A program made the position numbers and the translations under genes. A DNA stretch of 14,849 nucleotides from Rhizobium sp. Q54 (GTDB lineage Bacteria > Pseudomonadota > Alphaproteobacteria > Rickettsiales > UBA1997), in the NCBI GenBank assembly GCA_945865745.1, contig CAMBFP010000012.1, forward strand, positions 1 through 14,849, written 5' to 3'. Of this stretch, positions 8,237 to 14,599 are shown in pieces (position 1 is the stretch's first letter; each line of letters opens with the position of its first letter). A model generated the notes under the pieces. The model did no database searches. It was not told where the DNA came from and saw only the letters and a list, made by a program, of their open reading frames with translations.

Positions 8237-8265
8237 AGAAATTGATTCTGTTGGGAAAACTTTAT

Positions 8266-8293
8266 TTGACTTTTTTTAGTCGATAACTTTAAT
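8266..8293 (+). promoter_or_regulatory. Probable sigma-70-type promoter for rplM-rpsI
   Basis: TTGACT at 8266-8271 matches the -35 consensus at five of six positions. TTTAAT at 8288-8293 matches the -10 consensus at five of six, with a 16-nt spacer. Transcription would start near 8300 and give a leader of roughly 48 nt before rplM. It lies just after the tRNA gene. Support is sequence match and position only. Confidence 0.5.
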
Positions 8294-8295
8294 GC

Positions 8296-8324
8296 GCCGC
8301 CCTTCACATCCCAGGCGGTCCTGG
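8296..8324 (+). promoter_or_regulatory. Structured leader of rplM with two competing hairpins
   Basis: In the presumed 5' leader, CCGCC at 8297-8301 can pair with GGCGG at 8314-8318, with a possible extra G-U pair at 8296/8319. Alternatively CCAGG at 8311-8315 can pair with CCTGG at 8320-8324 around a CGGT tetraloop. The stems share 8314-8315, so they exclude each other. Ribosomal protein operons are often controlled by such leaders, and an L13 or S9 autoregulatory site is a reasonable inference. The first arm begins with the same 11 bases, GCCGCCCTTCA, as the terminator after rpsI. The predicted start point near 8300 may trim the first stem, which weakens the case. Confidence 0.35.
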
Positions 8325-8347
8325 ATCTTATTTAAAATTCCTAAAAA

Positions 8348-8812
8348 ATGCTTAAAACTTACTCAGCAAAACCGAGCGAAATCGAAAGAAAATGGTGGCT
8401 AGTTGATGCCGAAGGACTTGTTGTTGGGCGCGCCGCTTCCATCATCGCCAATATTTTGCGCGGTAAACATAAGGCTACTTTTACTCCACATCTTGATTGC
8501 GGCGATCACGTCGTAATCATTAATGCTGAAAAAATAAAACTTACCGGCAAAAAATATGCTGAGAAACTTTATTACTGGCACACTGGTTACCCAGGTGGCA
8601 TTAAAGATAGAAGCGCCCGTCAAATCCTTGAGGGAAAATTCCCAGAAAGAATTATGCAATATGCAGTTGAAAGAATGATTTCACGCGGACCATTACAGCG
8701 CGACGTTATGCTTAAACTTCATATCTACAAAGGCTCTGAGCACAAGCATCAAGGACAAACTCCACAAATTCTGGATATCGCCGCGATGAACAGCAAAAAC
8801 AAAAGAGGTTAA
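8348..8812 (+). CDS. rplM: 50S ribosomal protein L13
   Basis: Large-subunit ribosomal protein of 154 residues, the normal bacterial length. Recognisable L13 segments are RKWWLVDAEGLVVGRAAS near residues 14-31, LRGKHKATFTPHLDCGDHVV in the first third, KLYYWHTGYPGG in the middle, and MISRGPLQRDVMLKLHIYKG near the end. The protein binds 23S rRNA early in assembly. It is the first gene of the two-gene rplM-rpsI operon found in most bacteria, and ends 4 nt before rpsI. No Shine-Dalgarno is visible before the ATG at 8348; the upstream bases are mostly A and T. A promoter and structured leader lie upstream. Confidence 0.98.
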   Translation: MLKTYSAKPSEIERKWWLVDAEGLVVGRAASIIANILRGKHKATFTPHLDCGDHVVIINAEKIKLTGKKYAEKLYYWHTGYPGGIKDRSARQILEGKFPERIMQYAVERMISRGPLQRDVMLKLHIYKGSEHKHQGQTPQILDIAAMNSKNKRG

Positions 8813-8816
8813 TTAC

Positions 8817-9281
8817 ATGACAGTACTCAAAGAGAAGATTATTGAAGCTCAAGCTGCAGAGGCGGTATTAAAATCAGAATCAAAAGTTGATTCATTGGGC
8901 CGTGCCTACGCAAGTGGCGGAAGAAAAAATGCCACTGCTCGTGTATGGATCAAAAAAGGTACCGGCAAAATCAAAGTTAACAAACGCGAAGCCAAGCCTT
9001 ACTTCGGTAGAGAGATTTTAATTAACGTCATCAAAGAGCCCTTTGTTGCTACAAAAAGCGTCGATAAGTTTGATGTCATGGCAACAATTTCTGGCGGAGG
9101 CCTGAGTGGTCAAGCTGGAGCTCTATCAAATGCAATCAGCAAAGCCTTAGTTAATTTCGATTCTAATAACCAAAAAGTACTCCGCGCTGGTGGATTCTTA
9201 ACTCGCGATTCTAGAGTAGTTGAGCGTAAGAAATACGGTCTCAAAAAAGCTCGTAAAGCCCAAACTTACCGCAAACGTTAG
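8817..9281 (+). CDS. rpsI: 30S ribosomal protein S9
   Basis: Small-subunit ribosomal protein whose C-terminal tail reaches the decoding-site side of the peptidyl tRNA. The S9 core is clear: GRAYASGGRKNATARVWIKK near residues 28-47, then PYFGREIL, then the glycine-rich SGGGLSGQAGALSNAISKAL, and the LRAGGFLTRDSRVVERKKYG segment. It ends with the basic tail KKARKAQTYRKR, finishing in K-R as is typical. At 154 residues it is longer than the roughly 130 of E. coli, owing to an N-terminal extension of about 25 residues, which is common in alphaproteobacteria. AGAGG eight bases before the ATG is one of the few convincing ribosome binding sites here. Confidence 0.98.
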   Translation: MTVLKEKIIEAQAAEAVLKSESKVDSLGRAYASGGRKNATARVWIKKGTGKIKVNKREAKPYFGREILINVIKEPFVATKSVDKFDVMATISGGGLSGQAGALSNAISKALVNFDSNNQKVLRAGGFLTRDSRVVERKKYGLKKARKAQTYRKR

Positions 9282-9290
9282 TAATATCCT

Positions 9291-9317
9291 GCCGCCCTTC
9301 AAAAGGCGGCTTTATTT
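9291..9317 (+). terminator. Intrinsic terminator after rpsI
   Basis: GCCGCC at 9291-9296 pairs with GGCGGC at 9305-9310 around an 8-nt loop, and TTTATTT follows at 9311-9317. It is placed 10 nt after the rpsI stop, as expected for an operon end. The next ATG (rpiB) is only nine bases beyond the T tract, so some read-through or a promoter overlapping the hairpin seems required. Confidence 0.75.
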
Positions 9318-9326
9318 CGCAGATTC

Positions 9327-9764
9327 ATGTCTCTCCGTGCAGCAAAGATTTTAATTGCCTCTGATCACGCCGGATTCTCTCTAAAAAAATTTCTTATTAC
9401 AGAGCTCGACGCACTAGGCTTTGAAACTATCGATCTTGGCTGCAGCTCTGCTGAAAAATCCTTCGATTATCCAGACTTCGCTCACAAGCTCGGAGCAAAA
9501 TTAAAAAATGAATTTGGTATTTTAATTTGCGGTAGCGGCATCGGAATTTCGATCGCAGCGAATCGTCACAAAAATGTTCGTGCTGCACTTTGTCACAATA
9601 TAAAAGTCGCAAAACTAGCGCGCCTTCACAATGATGCGAATGTGATTTGCTTAGGCGCCAGAATAGTGAAAGAAAAATCTGCCTTGGCAATTGTGAAAGC
9701 CTTCCTGGACAGCAAATTTGAAGGTGAAAGACATGAGAGAAGAGTCGCAAAGATTAATCCGTAG
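9327..9764 (+). CDS. rpiB: Ribose-5-phosphate isomerase B
   Basis: Cytoplasmic enzyme of the non-oxidative pentose phosphate pathway that interconverts ribose-5-phosphate and ribulose-5-phosphate. The 145-residue protein fits the RpiB/LacAB family. It has SDHAG (residues 12-16), DYPDFA, and the active-site loop CGSGIG with C68. RAALCH follows, then LHNDANVICLGAR with H101, and the C-terminal FEGERHERRVAKI. C68 and H101 are 33 residues apart, matching the catalytic pair of E. coli RpiB as I recall it. The second base of the anion loop is serine where many members have threonine. The start lies nine bases after a terminator T tract with no Shine-Dalgarno. The 3' end overlaps trmB by 32 nt. Confidence 0.95.
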   Translation: MSLRAAKILIASDHAGFSLKKFLITELDALGFETIDLGCSSAEKSFDYPDFAHKLGAKLKNEFGILICGSGIGISIAANRHKNVRAALCHNIKVAKLARLHNDANVICLGARIVKEKSALAIVKAFLDSKFEGERHERRVAKINP

Positions 9765-10401
9765 CTTTGGCAGAATTAAGAGCCGAAAGCTCTCAGCTCA
9801 CAAAAAATCCTTACTGGAAAACCCCCTAAAAGATTACTCGATAAACTTACCGATAACTCTCCAGCAGCGACCAACTTCTTTAGAGATTGGCTTTGGTTTT
9901 GGTGATTTTATTTTTGAAAAAGCCAAAAAAAATCCTGAAAAATTTTTTTTTGGCTGCGAACCGCACCTGAACGGAGTCGTGAATTTACTTGCTAAACTCG
10001 AGCAAGAGCCCCTCGCAAACGTAGCAATTTCCCTTGAAGATTCGCGTCTACTTTTAGCAAAATTTCCGGAAAATTTTTTCGACGAAATTTATATTTTATT
10101 TCCCGATCCTTGGCCGAAATCGAAACATTTTAAACGACGTTTATTAACAACAGAATTTTTTGACAAAATTCTTTCACCAAAAATTAAATCTGGCGGAAAG
10201 CTAGTAATTGCAACAGATCACGACTCCTACAAAACTTGGATTCTAGCTGAATTTTTATGCAGCGAAAAATTTTCTTGGGATGCGGAATCAAAAAAAGATT
10301 GGCAGATTTTTCCTAATGATTGGGTCGAAACAAAATATCAAAAGAAAGCCAAAATAGAAGGTCGCGTTCCGGTCATTTTTAATCTCACTCACCATGCTTA
10401 A
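9733..10401 (+). CDS. trmB: tRNA (guanine-N7-)-methyltransferase
   Basis: SAM-dependent enzyme that makes m7G46 in the variable loop of tRNAs. The 222-residue protein has the family start RSFGRIKSRKL (10-20), the SAM-binding loop LEIGFGFGDF (50-59), the acidic residue in GCEPH (E76), the family signature FPDPWPKSKHFKRR (123-136), and the C-terminal ETKYQKKA that contacts substrate. An in-frame TTG at 9718 would extend it by five residues. I prefer the ATG at 9733 because AAGGTG lies six bases upstream and homologues usually begin close to the RSFGR motif. It overlaps rpiB by 32 nt and murB by 8 nt, so the three are probably co-transcribed and translationally coupled. Confidence 0.93.
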   Translation: MREESQRLIRSFGRIKSRKLSAHKKSLLENPLKDYSINLPITLQQRPTSLEIGFGFGDFIFEKAKKNPEKFFFGCEPHLNGVVNLLAKLEQEPLANVAISLEDSRLLLAKFPENFFDEIYILFPDPWPKSKHFKRRLLTTEFFDKILSPKIKSGGKLVIATDHDSYKTWILAEFLCSEKFSWDAESKKDWQIFPNDWVETKYQKKAKIEGRVPVIFNLTHHA

Positions 10402-11269
10402 TAATTTGCCACCAGTTCGCGGAACCTATCGAAAAAACGCTGAATTAAAAACTTGGTTTGATGTTGGTGGTCGCGCAGAAATTATGTTTCGCCCCCTTGA
10501 TTTAGATGATCTGCAAAATTTTTTAAAAAATTGTCCGAAAGAAATTCCCGTACAAATTCTTGGCGCCGGATCAAATGTAATTATTTCTGATGATGGTGTA
10601 AAAGGAGTGGTAATTCGTCTTCCTGGCGAGTTCGCAAAAATTTCTGCGGATGGTGATTTAGTCAGGGCTGGGGCTGCTGCGCTTTGTGGCAATGTTGCGC
10701 TTTCCTGCAAAAATTCCGCACTTTCTGGACTTGAATTTTTTAGCGGAGTGCCCGGATCAATCGGCGGAGCAATTGCTATGAATGCGGGATGTTACGGTTC
10801 AGATGTCGCAGAAAATTTAATCAGCGCAACAGCACTTGACCATCAAGGAAATTTGCATGAATTAAAAAATTCTGATTTTGGATTTTTTTATCGCGGCAGC
10901 AAAATTTCTAAAAATTTTATTTTTATTGAAGGATTGTTCAGGGCAACAAAATCTACCTCTGAAGAAGTTGCAAAAAAAATCTCCGAACTAAATAAACAGC
11001 GCGAAACAGCGCAACCAATTCGCGCCAAAACCGGCGGCAGCACATTTAAAAATCCGCAAGAAAAGCGTGCTTGGCAATTAATTGACGAGGCAGGATGTCG
11101 CGGTAAAATCATCGGCGATGCGCAAATTTCTGAGAAGCATTGCAACTTTATGATTAATCGCGGCAAGGCACGAGCTCAAGATTTGATTGATCTAGGCAAC
11201 GAGGTAAAAAGATTAGTAAAAGAAAAATCCAAAATCGATTTGGAGTGGGAGATTAAAATTCTGCGTTAA
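10394..11269 (+). CDS. murB: UDP-N-acetylenolpyruvoylglucosamine reductase
   Basis: FAD enzyme that reduces enolpyruvyl-UDP-GlcNAc to UDP-MurNAc, committing it to peptidoglycan synthesis. The 291-residue protein lacks the extra loop of the E. coli type I enzyme and so is type II. The FAD domain has TWFDVGGRAE (20-29) and ILGAGSNVIISD (55-66). GLEFFSGVPGSIGGAIAMNAGCYG (112-135) follows. The catalytic trio is visible: R167 in FFYRGS, S216 in KTGGSTFKNP, and E286 in LEWEIKIL. The ATG overlaps the trmB stop by 8 nt. murB is often in the division/cell-wall cluster next to murC and ddl, but here neither is beside it. Its stop overlaps, tail to tail, the stop of a minus-strand gene by 4 nt, and no terminator separates them. 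Confidence 0.96.
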   Translation: MLNNLPPVRGTYRKNAELKTWFDVGGRAEIMFRPLDLDDLQNFLKNCPKEIPVQILGAGSNVIISDDGVKGVVIRLPGEFAKISADGDLVRAGAAALCGNVALSCKNSALSGLEFFSGVPGSIGGAIAMNAGCYGSDVAENLISATALDHQGNLHELKNSDFGFFYRGSKISKNFIFIEGLFRATKSTSEEVAKKISELNKQRETAQPIRAKTGGSTFKNPQEKRAWQLIDEAGCRGKIIGDAQISEKHCNFMINRGKARAQDLIDLGNEVKRLVKEKSKIDLEWEIKILR

Positions 11270-12165
11270 GAATTAATTGCGATTCCCCATTTTTTGCTAA
11301 GATACTGTTCAACGGATTTTCTTTCATTAGCCGTTAACGCTTTAGTAAAAATAATAACCTCTCCAATATTTCCCTGATAGCTCCCATTACCGATTGAAAC
11401 GACGCCTAATGTTTTGGTTAATACCCCGCTATTTGAACCAACACTATTAGCTACGACACCATTCACGTAATGAAAGATCGAGCTACTGTTATCATCAATA
11501 ACGCCGTAGACATATTCCTGCTTTGGATTCATATATGCGACTGGGGTGCAACTCCTATATTGGATGCCATAAGTACTCGGCATATTGTAAGAAAAATACT
11601 TATTAGGATTGGCAGTTGTCCCTAGAATAAAAGCGCCGCTGTTACCGTCCCAAGCGCCACCACTACTAAACACACTAGATGCATAACTGGCTGTGGCACT
11701 TTCTGATCCAGTAAAAACAAGAAACATCGAAATATATTTTGTTCTGATTCCCATCTGCTTCGGGGATGTAATTTTATTGTTAGTCGTTCCATTAAAATAC
11801 AAACAAGGCAGTCCGTTAATGCACGTCTCTTTGTAAATGGGATGCTCAGATGTGGTTCCAGAGCTATTACTCAAATAATTTGATACAGACGCTTCCGGAT
11901 TAATATCGTTCCATCTGCTAATGGCGGCTCCTTCCTTACTCTCCAACTTGGAAAAGCTTTTTTCTGACGTGGTATCTAGCCACAATGCAAGGCCTGAAAT
12001 ACTTGCCACAGGAGAGTTTTGTGTTAAGGACCTGGCATGCACTAATTTAGCGCTAGCGGTTACTTCACTCCCCGTTAAAATAGCAGAGATCAAAAGGCCA
12101 ATAATCATAATTACCACCGAGATTTCTAAAAAAGAAAAAGCCTTAGAGGGCGCGCGTTTAATCAT
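11266..12165 (-). CDS. Prepilin-like protein with a C-terminal LamG/concanavalin-like domain
   Basis: A 299-residue protein with a class III (type IV prepilin-like) signal: basic MIKRAPSKA, predicted cleavage at A9/F10, then FSFLE with the methylation-type glutamate at +5 (E14), and a hydrophobic helix to about residue 30. The usual residue before the cleavage site is glycine; here it is alanine, as in many alphaproteobacterial pseudopilins. After a short linker, residues about 58-297 look like a jelly-roll lectin-type fold. LALWLD is at 59-64, then SRWNDINP, then a Cys pair at C115/C121, then GNIGEVIIFTKALTANE and QYLSKKWGI at the end, a pattern frequent in LamG-like domains. It probably displays a carbohydrate- or surface-binding domain. 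Neither the ligand nor the assembly machinery is visible. It is convergent with murB and divergent from a VirB2-like gene. Confidence 0.8.
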   Translation of the reverse strand: MIKRAPSKAFSFLEISVVIMIIGLLISAILTGSEVTASAKLVHARSLTQNSPVASISGLALWLDTTSEKSFSKLESKEGAAISRWNDINPEASVSNYLSNSSGTTSEHPIYKETCINGLPCLYFNGTTNNKITSPKQMGIRTKYISMFLVFTGSESATASYASSVFSSGGAWDGNSGAFILGTTANPNKYFSYNMPSTYGIQYRSCTPVAYMNPKQEYVYGVIDDNSSSIFHYVNGVVANSVGSNSGVLTKTLGVVSIGNGSYQGNIGEVIIFTKALTANERKSVEQYLSKKWGIAINS

Positions 12166-12208
12166 TATTATTTTAATTAGATTTTGATCTGGATTAGATT
12201 AGGCAGGC

Positions 12209-12231
12209 AAATATTTGCTTCACAAATATTT
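12209..12231. repeat. 9-bp perfect inverted repeat in the divergent spacer
   Basis: AAATATTTG at 12209-12217 and CAAATATTT at 12223-12231 are perfect inverted copies around a 5-base loop. The left copy with its preceding C is itself a 10-base palindrome, CAAATATTTG, so the block also reads as a tandem of similar half-sites. It lies between two divergent pilin-type genes and could be an operator or an RNA hairpin. No T tract follows on either strand, so it is not an obvious terminator. Confidence 0.6.
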
Positions 12232-12291
12232 TCGTAAAAAACCCTGTTGCAATTTAAGCAAAACCCCAAGTAAGTTGTACCTCGCTTTCAT
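12220..12291 (-). CDS. Possible 23-residue leader peptide upstream of the prepilin-like gene
   Basis: A short ORF reads MKARYNLLGVLLKLQQ and seven further residues, basic and leucine-rich, with no recognisable family. Its ATG at 12291 is preceded five bases away by AAGGAGG (12303-12297 on the minus strand), the only full-consensus ribosome binding site I saw in the window. Its TGA stop falls in the loop of the inverted repeat at 12209-12231, so a ribosome finishing this ORF would disturb that hairpin. The prepilin-like gene starts 54 bases further on. This layout resembles a leader-peptide control region, but the ORF is short enough to be chance. Confidence 0.35.
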   Translation of the reverse strand: MKARYNLLGVLLKLQQGFLRKYL

Positions 12292-12330
12292 TAAAGCCTC
12301 CTTATTTGAGTTAATAAATCATTCTAAAAT

Positions 12331-12711
12331 ATGAAACAAATCTCCTCTTTGATTGCTAGAGTTGCTCTTTTTTCCTTTTTCTTACTTACAGTAGCTCCGG
12401 CTCTTATTCCCGCAATGTCTTCTGCGGCCTTCGCCCAAAGCGCCTTTATCGCCGGCACTTCTGCAGTTAACAGCAACGTTCTAGTCGACGTAATGTGCAA
12501 CGTTCTTCGTATCGTTACCGGTAACGGCGGTAAAGCTTTCGCAGCCTTTGCGATTCTTTCTGTTGGTATCGGGTTCTTCACTGGTAAAGTATCTTGGGGT
12601 TTAATGATTGGTGTTGCAGCCGGTATCGCTGCAATGTTCGGCGCCAGCTCGATTGTGGCCGCAATCACTGGTCAAAGTGCAATGGACTGTGCTACCTATA
12701 CAAGAACATAG
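12331..12711 (+). CDS. TrbC/VirB2-family conjugative-type pilin
   Basis: A 126-residue small pilin candidate. The N-terminus is a long signal peptide with hydrophobic core, probably cut after AAFA near residue 35. The mature part has two hydrophobic segments, about 68-83 and 88-113, separated by the short basic loop TGKVSWG, the VirB2/TrbC arrangement. Two cysteines, C56 and C120, flank the membrane part and could form a disulfide, as in rickettsial VirB2 proteins. VirB2 forms the pilus of type IV secretion systems. No other vir genes are in the window, so this is an isolated copy; dispersed virB2 copies are known in Rickettsiales. The start at 12331 has no Shine-Dalgarno, and the region just before it carries the opposite, CCTCCTT. 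Confidence 0.85.
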   Translation: MKQISSLIARVALFSFFLLTVAPALIPAMSSAAFAQSAFIAGTSAVNSNVLVDVMCNVLRIVTGNGGKAFAAFAILSVGIGFFTGKVSWGLMIGVAAGIAAMFGASSIVAAITGQSAMDCATYTRT

Positions 12712-12762
12712 ACAAAAGTAAATTTAATCAAAAGATTCACTAAAAATTAGTTATTAAAAACA

Positions 12763-13104
12763 ATGTCCAGAAAATGTGATTTACTCGCTGTTGGAGTGAT
12801 GAGTGGCAATAAAGTGTCACACTCCAACCGCAAAACAAAAAGAAAGTTTTTGCCAAATCTTCACTCTCTTTCTTTTAAGAGCGAAGCCCTTGGTATAGAC
12901 CTCAAAATTAAAGTTGCCGCGTCAACTCTTCGCACAATTAACAAGTTTGGCAGTATCGATAACTTTTTGGTTAACTATCGCTACGGAAAGTTAAGTGATG
13001 AGGCAAAAAAACTACGCACTAAGATCAAACAAAAATTGATCAAAACTGGCAAATTAGATGAGGTAAAAATCGTCAAAGAGAAAAAGATTCAGAAAACAAA
13101 ATAA
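12763..13104 (+). CDS. rpmB: 50S ribosomal protein L28
   Basis: Large-subunit ribosomal protein. The 113-residue sequence begins MSRKCDLLAVGVMSGNKVSH, the usual L28 start, followed by SNRKTKRKFLPNLHSLSF, which matches the conserved N-R-K-T-x-R-x-F-x-P-N motif. The region near 55-75 (STLRTINKFGSIDNFL) also fits. It is longer than the roughly 78 residues of E. coli L28 because of a basic C-terminal extension, as in other alphaproteobacteria. In many genomes rpmB is next to rpmG; here it stands alone between a pilin gene and lpdA. The ATG has only A/T-rich sequence upstream. Confidence 0.96.
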   Translation: MSRKCDLLAVGVMSGNKVSHSNRKTKRKFLPNLHSLSFKSEALGIDLKIKVAASTLRTINKFGSIDNFLVNYRYGKLSDEAKKLRTKIKQKLIKTGKLDEVKIVKEKKIQKTK

Positions 13105-13124
13105 TCTGAATTTTAAAAATTCTT

Positions 13125-13159
13125 AACCAGCCATTTCATAAGGGAATGGCTGGTTTTTT
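13125..13159 (+). terminator. Strong intrinsic terminator after rpmB
   Basis: AACCAGCCATT at 13125-13135 pairs perfectly with AATGGCTGGTT at 13145-13155, and two further pairs can close a 5-base loop. TTTTTT ends the hairpin at 13154-13159. It lies 20 nt after the rpmB stop and 23 nt before the lpdA ATG. The stem is nearly symmetric, but the T tract marks the plus strand. Confidence 0.92.
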
Positions 13160-13182
13160 ATTGAACATAATTTTTTCAAAAT

Positions 13183-14589
13183 ATGAGCGAGCAAATTTTT
13201 GACCTAGTGGTTATCGGTGCTGGACCAGGTGGATATGTTGCGGCAATTCGTGCGGCGCAACTTGGATTAAAAACTGCCTGCGTAGAAAAAAGAAAGACGC
13301 TCGGTGGAACCTGTTTGAACGTTGGATGTATTCCTTCAAAAGCTCTTCTTGAAGTTTCTCATAAATTTCACGATGCCGGTCATCAATTTGAAAAATTAGG
13401 TATTGAAGTTTCTTCGCCAAAAATCGACGTAACAAAATTACTCGCCAACAAAAATGAAATCGTTTCCGGCTTGACTGGCGGGATCTCTGGACTCTTCAAG
13501 AAAAATAAAATTACCTCAATCGAAGGCTCAGCAAAATTCTTAGATAAAAACACGATTGAAGTTACAAAAACTGATGGGTCAAAAGAAAAAATTTCAGCCC
13601 TGAATTTCATCATCGCAACAGGCTCCGAAGTTACAAATCTTCCTGGAGTTGAAATTGATGAAAAAGTAATCATCTCTTCAACCGGCGCTTTGGATTTGGA
13701 AAATGTTCCAAACAGAATGATCGTGATCGGCGCCGGTGTAATTGGACTTGAACTTGGTTCGGTTTGGGGTCGTTTTGGCGCAGAAATCGAGGTAATTGAA
13801 TACCTAGACAAAATCACGCCCTCAATGGACGCGGAGGTTTCTCGTAACTTTCAAAGAATTCTTGAAAAACAAGGGTTCAAATTCCGTCTTTCAACAAAAG
13901 TTGTGTCAGTAAGAAAAGACAACAAAGGCGCTGTGGTTGAAATCGAATCAGTTGCTGATGGCAAAAAAGAAACTCTTTCAGCTGATGTCGTTCTAGTTGC
14001 AATCGGTCGTCGTCCGAACACGCAAAACCTTGGATTAGAAAATGTTGGCATCAAAACTAATCAGCGCGGCTTCATTGAAAATCATCACTTGCGCACTTCT
14101 GTTGAAAATATTTTTGCCATTGGCGATGTAACAACTGGGGCAATGTTAGCGCACAAAGCTGAAGATGAGGGAGTTGCTGCTGTAGAAATTATTGCCGGAC
14201 AAAAAGGTCACGTAAATTACGACGTGATTCCAAATGTGATTTACACTTACCCAGAAGTTGCCTCGGTCGGCAAAACCGAAGAAGAATTAAAAAATGCGAA
14301 TATAGCTTATAAAGTCGGAAAATTTTCGATGATGGCAAATTCACGCGCACGCGCTACTGGCGATGATCAAGGCTTCGTAAAAATTCTTGCTGATGCAAAA
14401 ACTGATCGCATTTTAGGTGCGCACATAATCGGTCGTGAAGCTGGAAATACGATTCATGAAGTTGTTGTGGCGATGGAATTTGGCGGATCAGCCGAAGATC
14501 TCGCTAGAACTTGTCACGCCCATCCCACTTACAACGAAGCGGTTAAAGAGGCTGCGATGGCAGTAGAAAAAAGACAGATTCACTCTTAG
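13183..14589 (+). CDS. lpdA: Dihydrolipoyl dehydrogenase (E3)
   Basis: FAD flavoprotein that reoxidises dihydrolipoamide with NAD+ in the pyruvate and 2-oxoglutarate dehydrogenase complexes. The 468-residue protein has an FAD-binding GAGPGG at 12-17, the redox disulfide C44/C49 in GGTCLNVGCIPSK, an NAD-binding GAGVIGLELG near 184, a second FAD motif FAIGD in the last third, and the catalytic pair H447/E452 in HAHPTYNE. Length is normal and everything needed is present. No E1 or E2 gene adjoins it. There is no Shine-Dalgarno, and only 23 nt separate the preceding terminator from the ATG. A CATAAT at 13166-13171 is a possible -10 box that would give an almost leaderless mRNA. Confidence 0.97.
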   Translation: MSEQIFDLVVIGAGPGGYVAAIRAAQLGLKTACVEKRKTLGGTCLNVGCIPSKALLEVSHKFHDAGHQFEKLGIEVSSPKIDVTKLLANKNEIVSGLTGGISGLFKKNKITSIEGSAKFLDKNTIEVTKTDGSKEKISALNFIIATGSEVTNLPGVEIDEKVIISSTGALDLENVPNRMIVIGAGVIGLELGSVWGRFGAEIEVIEYLDKITPSMDAEVSRNFQRILEKQGFKFRLSTKVVSVRKDNKGAVVEIESVADGKKETLSADVVLVAIGRRPNTQNLGLENVGIKTNQRGFIENHHLRTSVENIFAIGDVTTGAMLAHKAEDEGVAAVEIIAGQKGHVNYDVIPNVIYTYPEVASVGKTEEELKNANIAYKVGKFSMMANSRARATGDDQGFVKILADAKTDRILGAHIIGREAGNTIHEVVVAMEFGGSAEDLARTCHAHPTYNEAVKEAAMAVEKRQIHS

Positions 14590-14599
14590 TCAAAACTAA

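Noticed and set aside
7980..8307. Two overlapping minus-strand ORFs of about 70-85 codons across the tRNA gene
   Set aside because: They are reverse translations of tRNA-Arg and its flanks; the typical spurious protein string from tRNA genes is present and the cloverleaf explains the sequence.
9718..9732. TTG start five codons upstream for trmB
   Set aside because: The ATG at 9733 has an AAGGTG six bases upstream and gives a normal family N-terminus.
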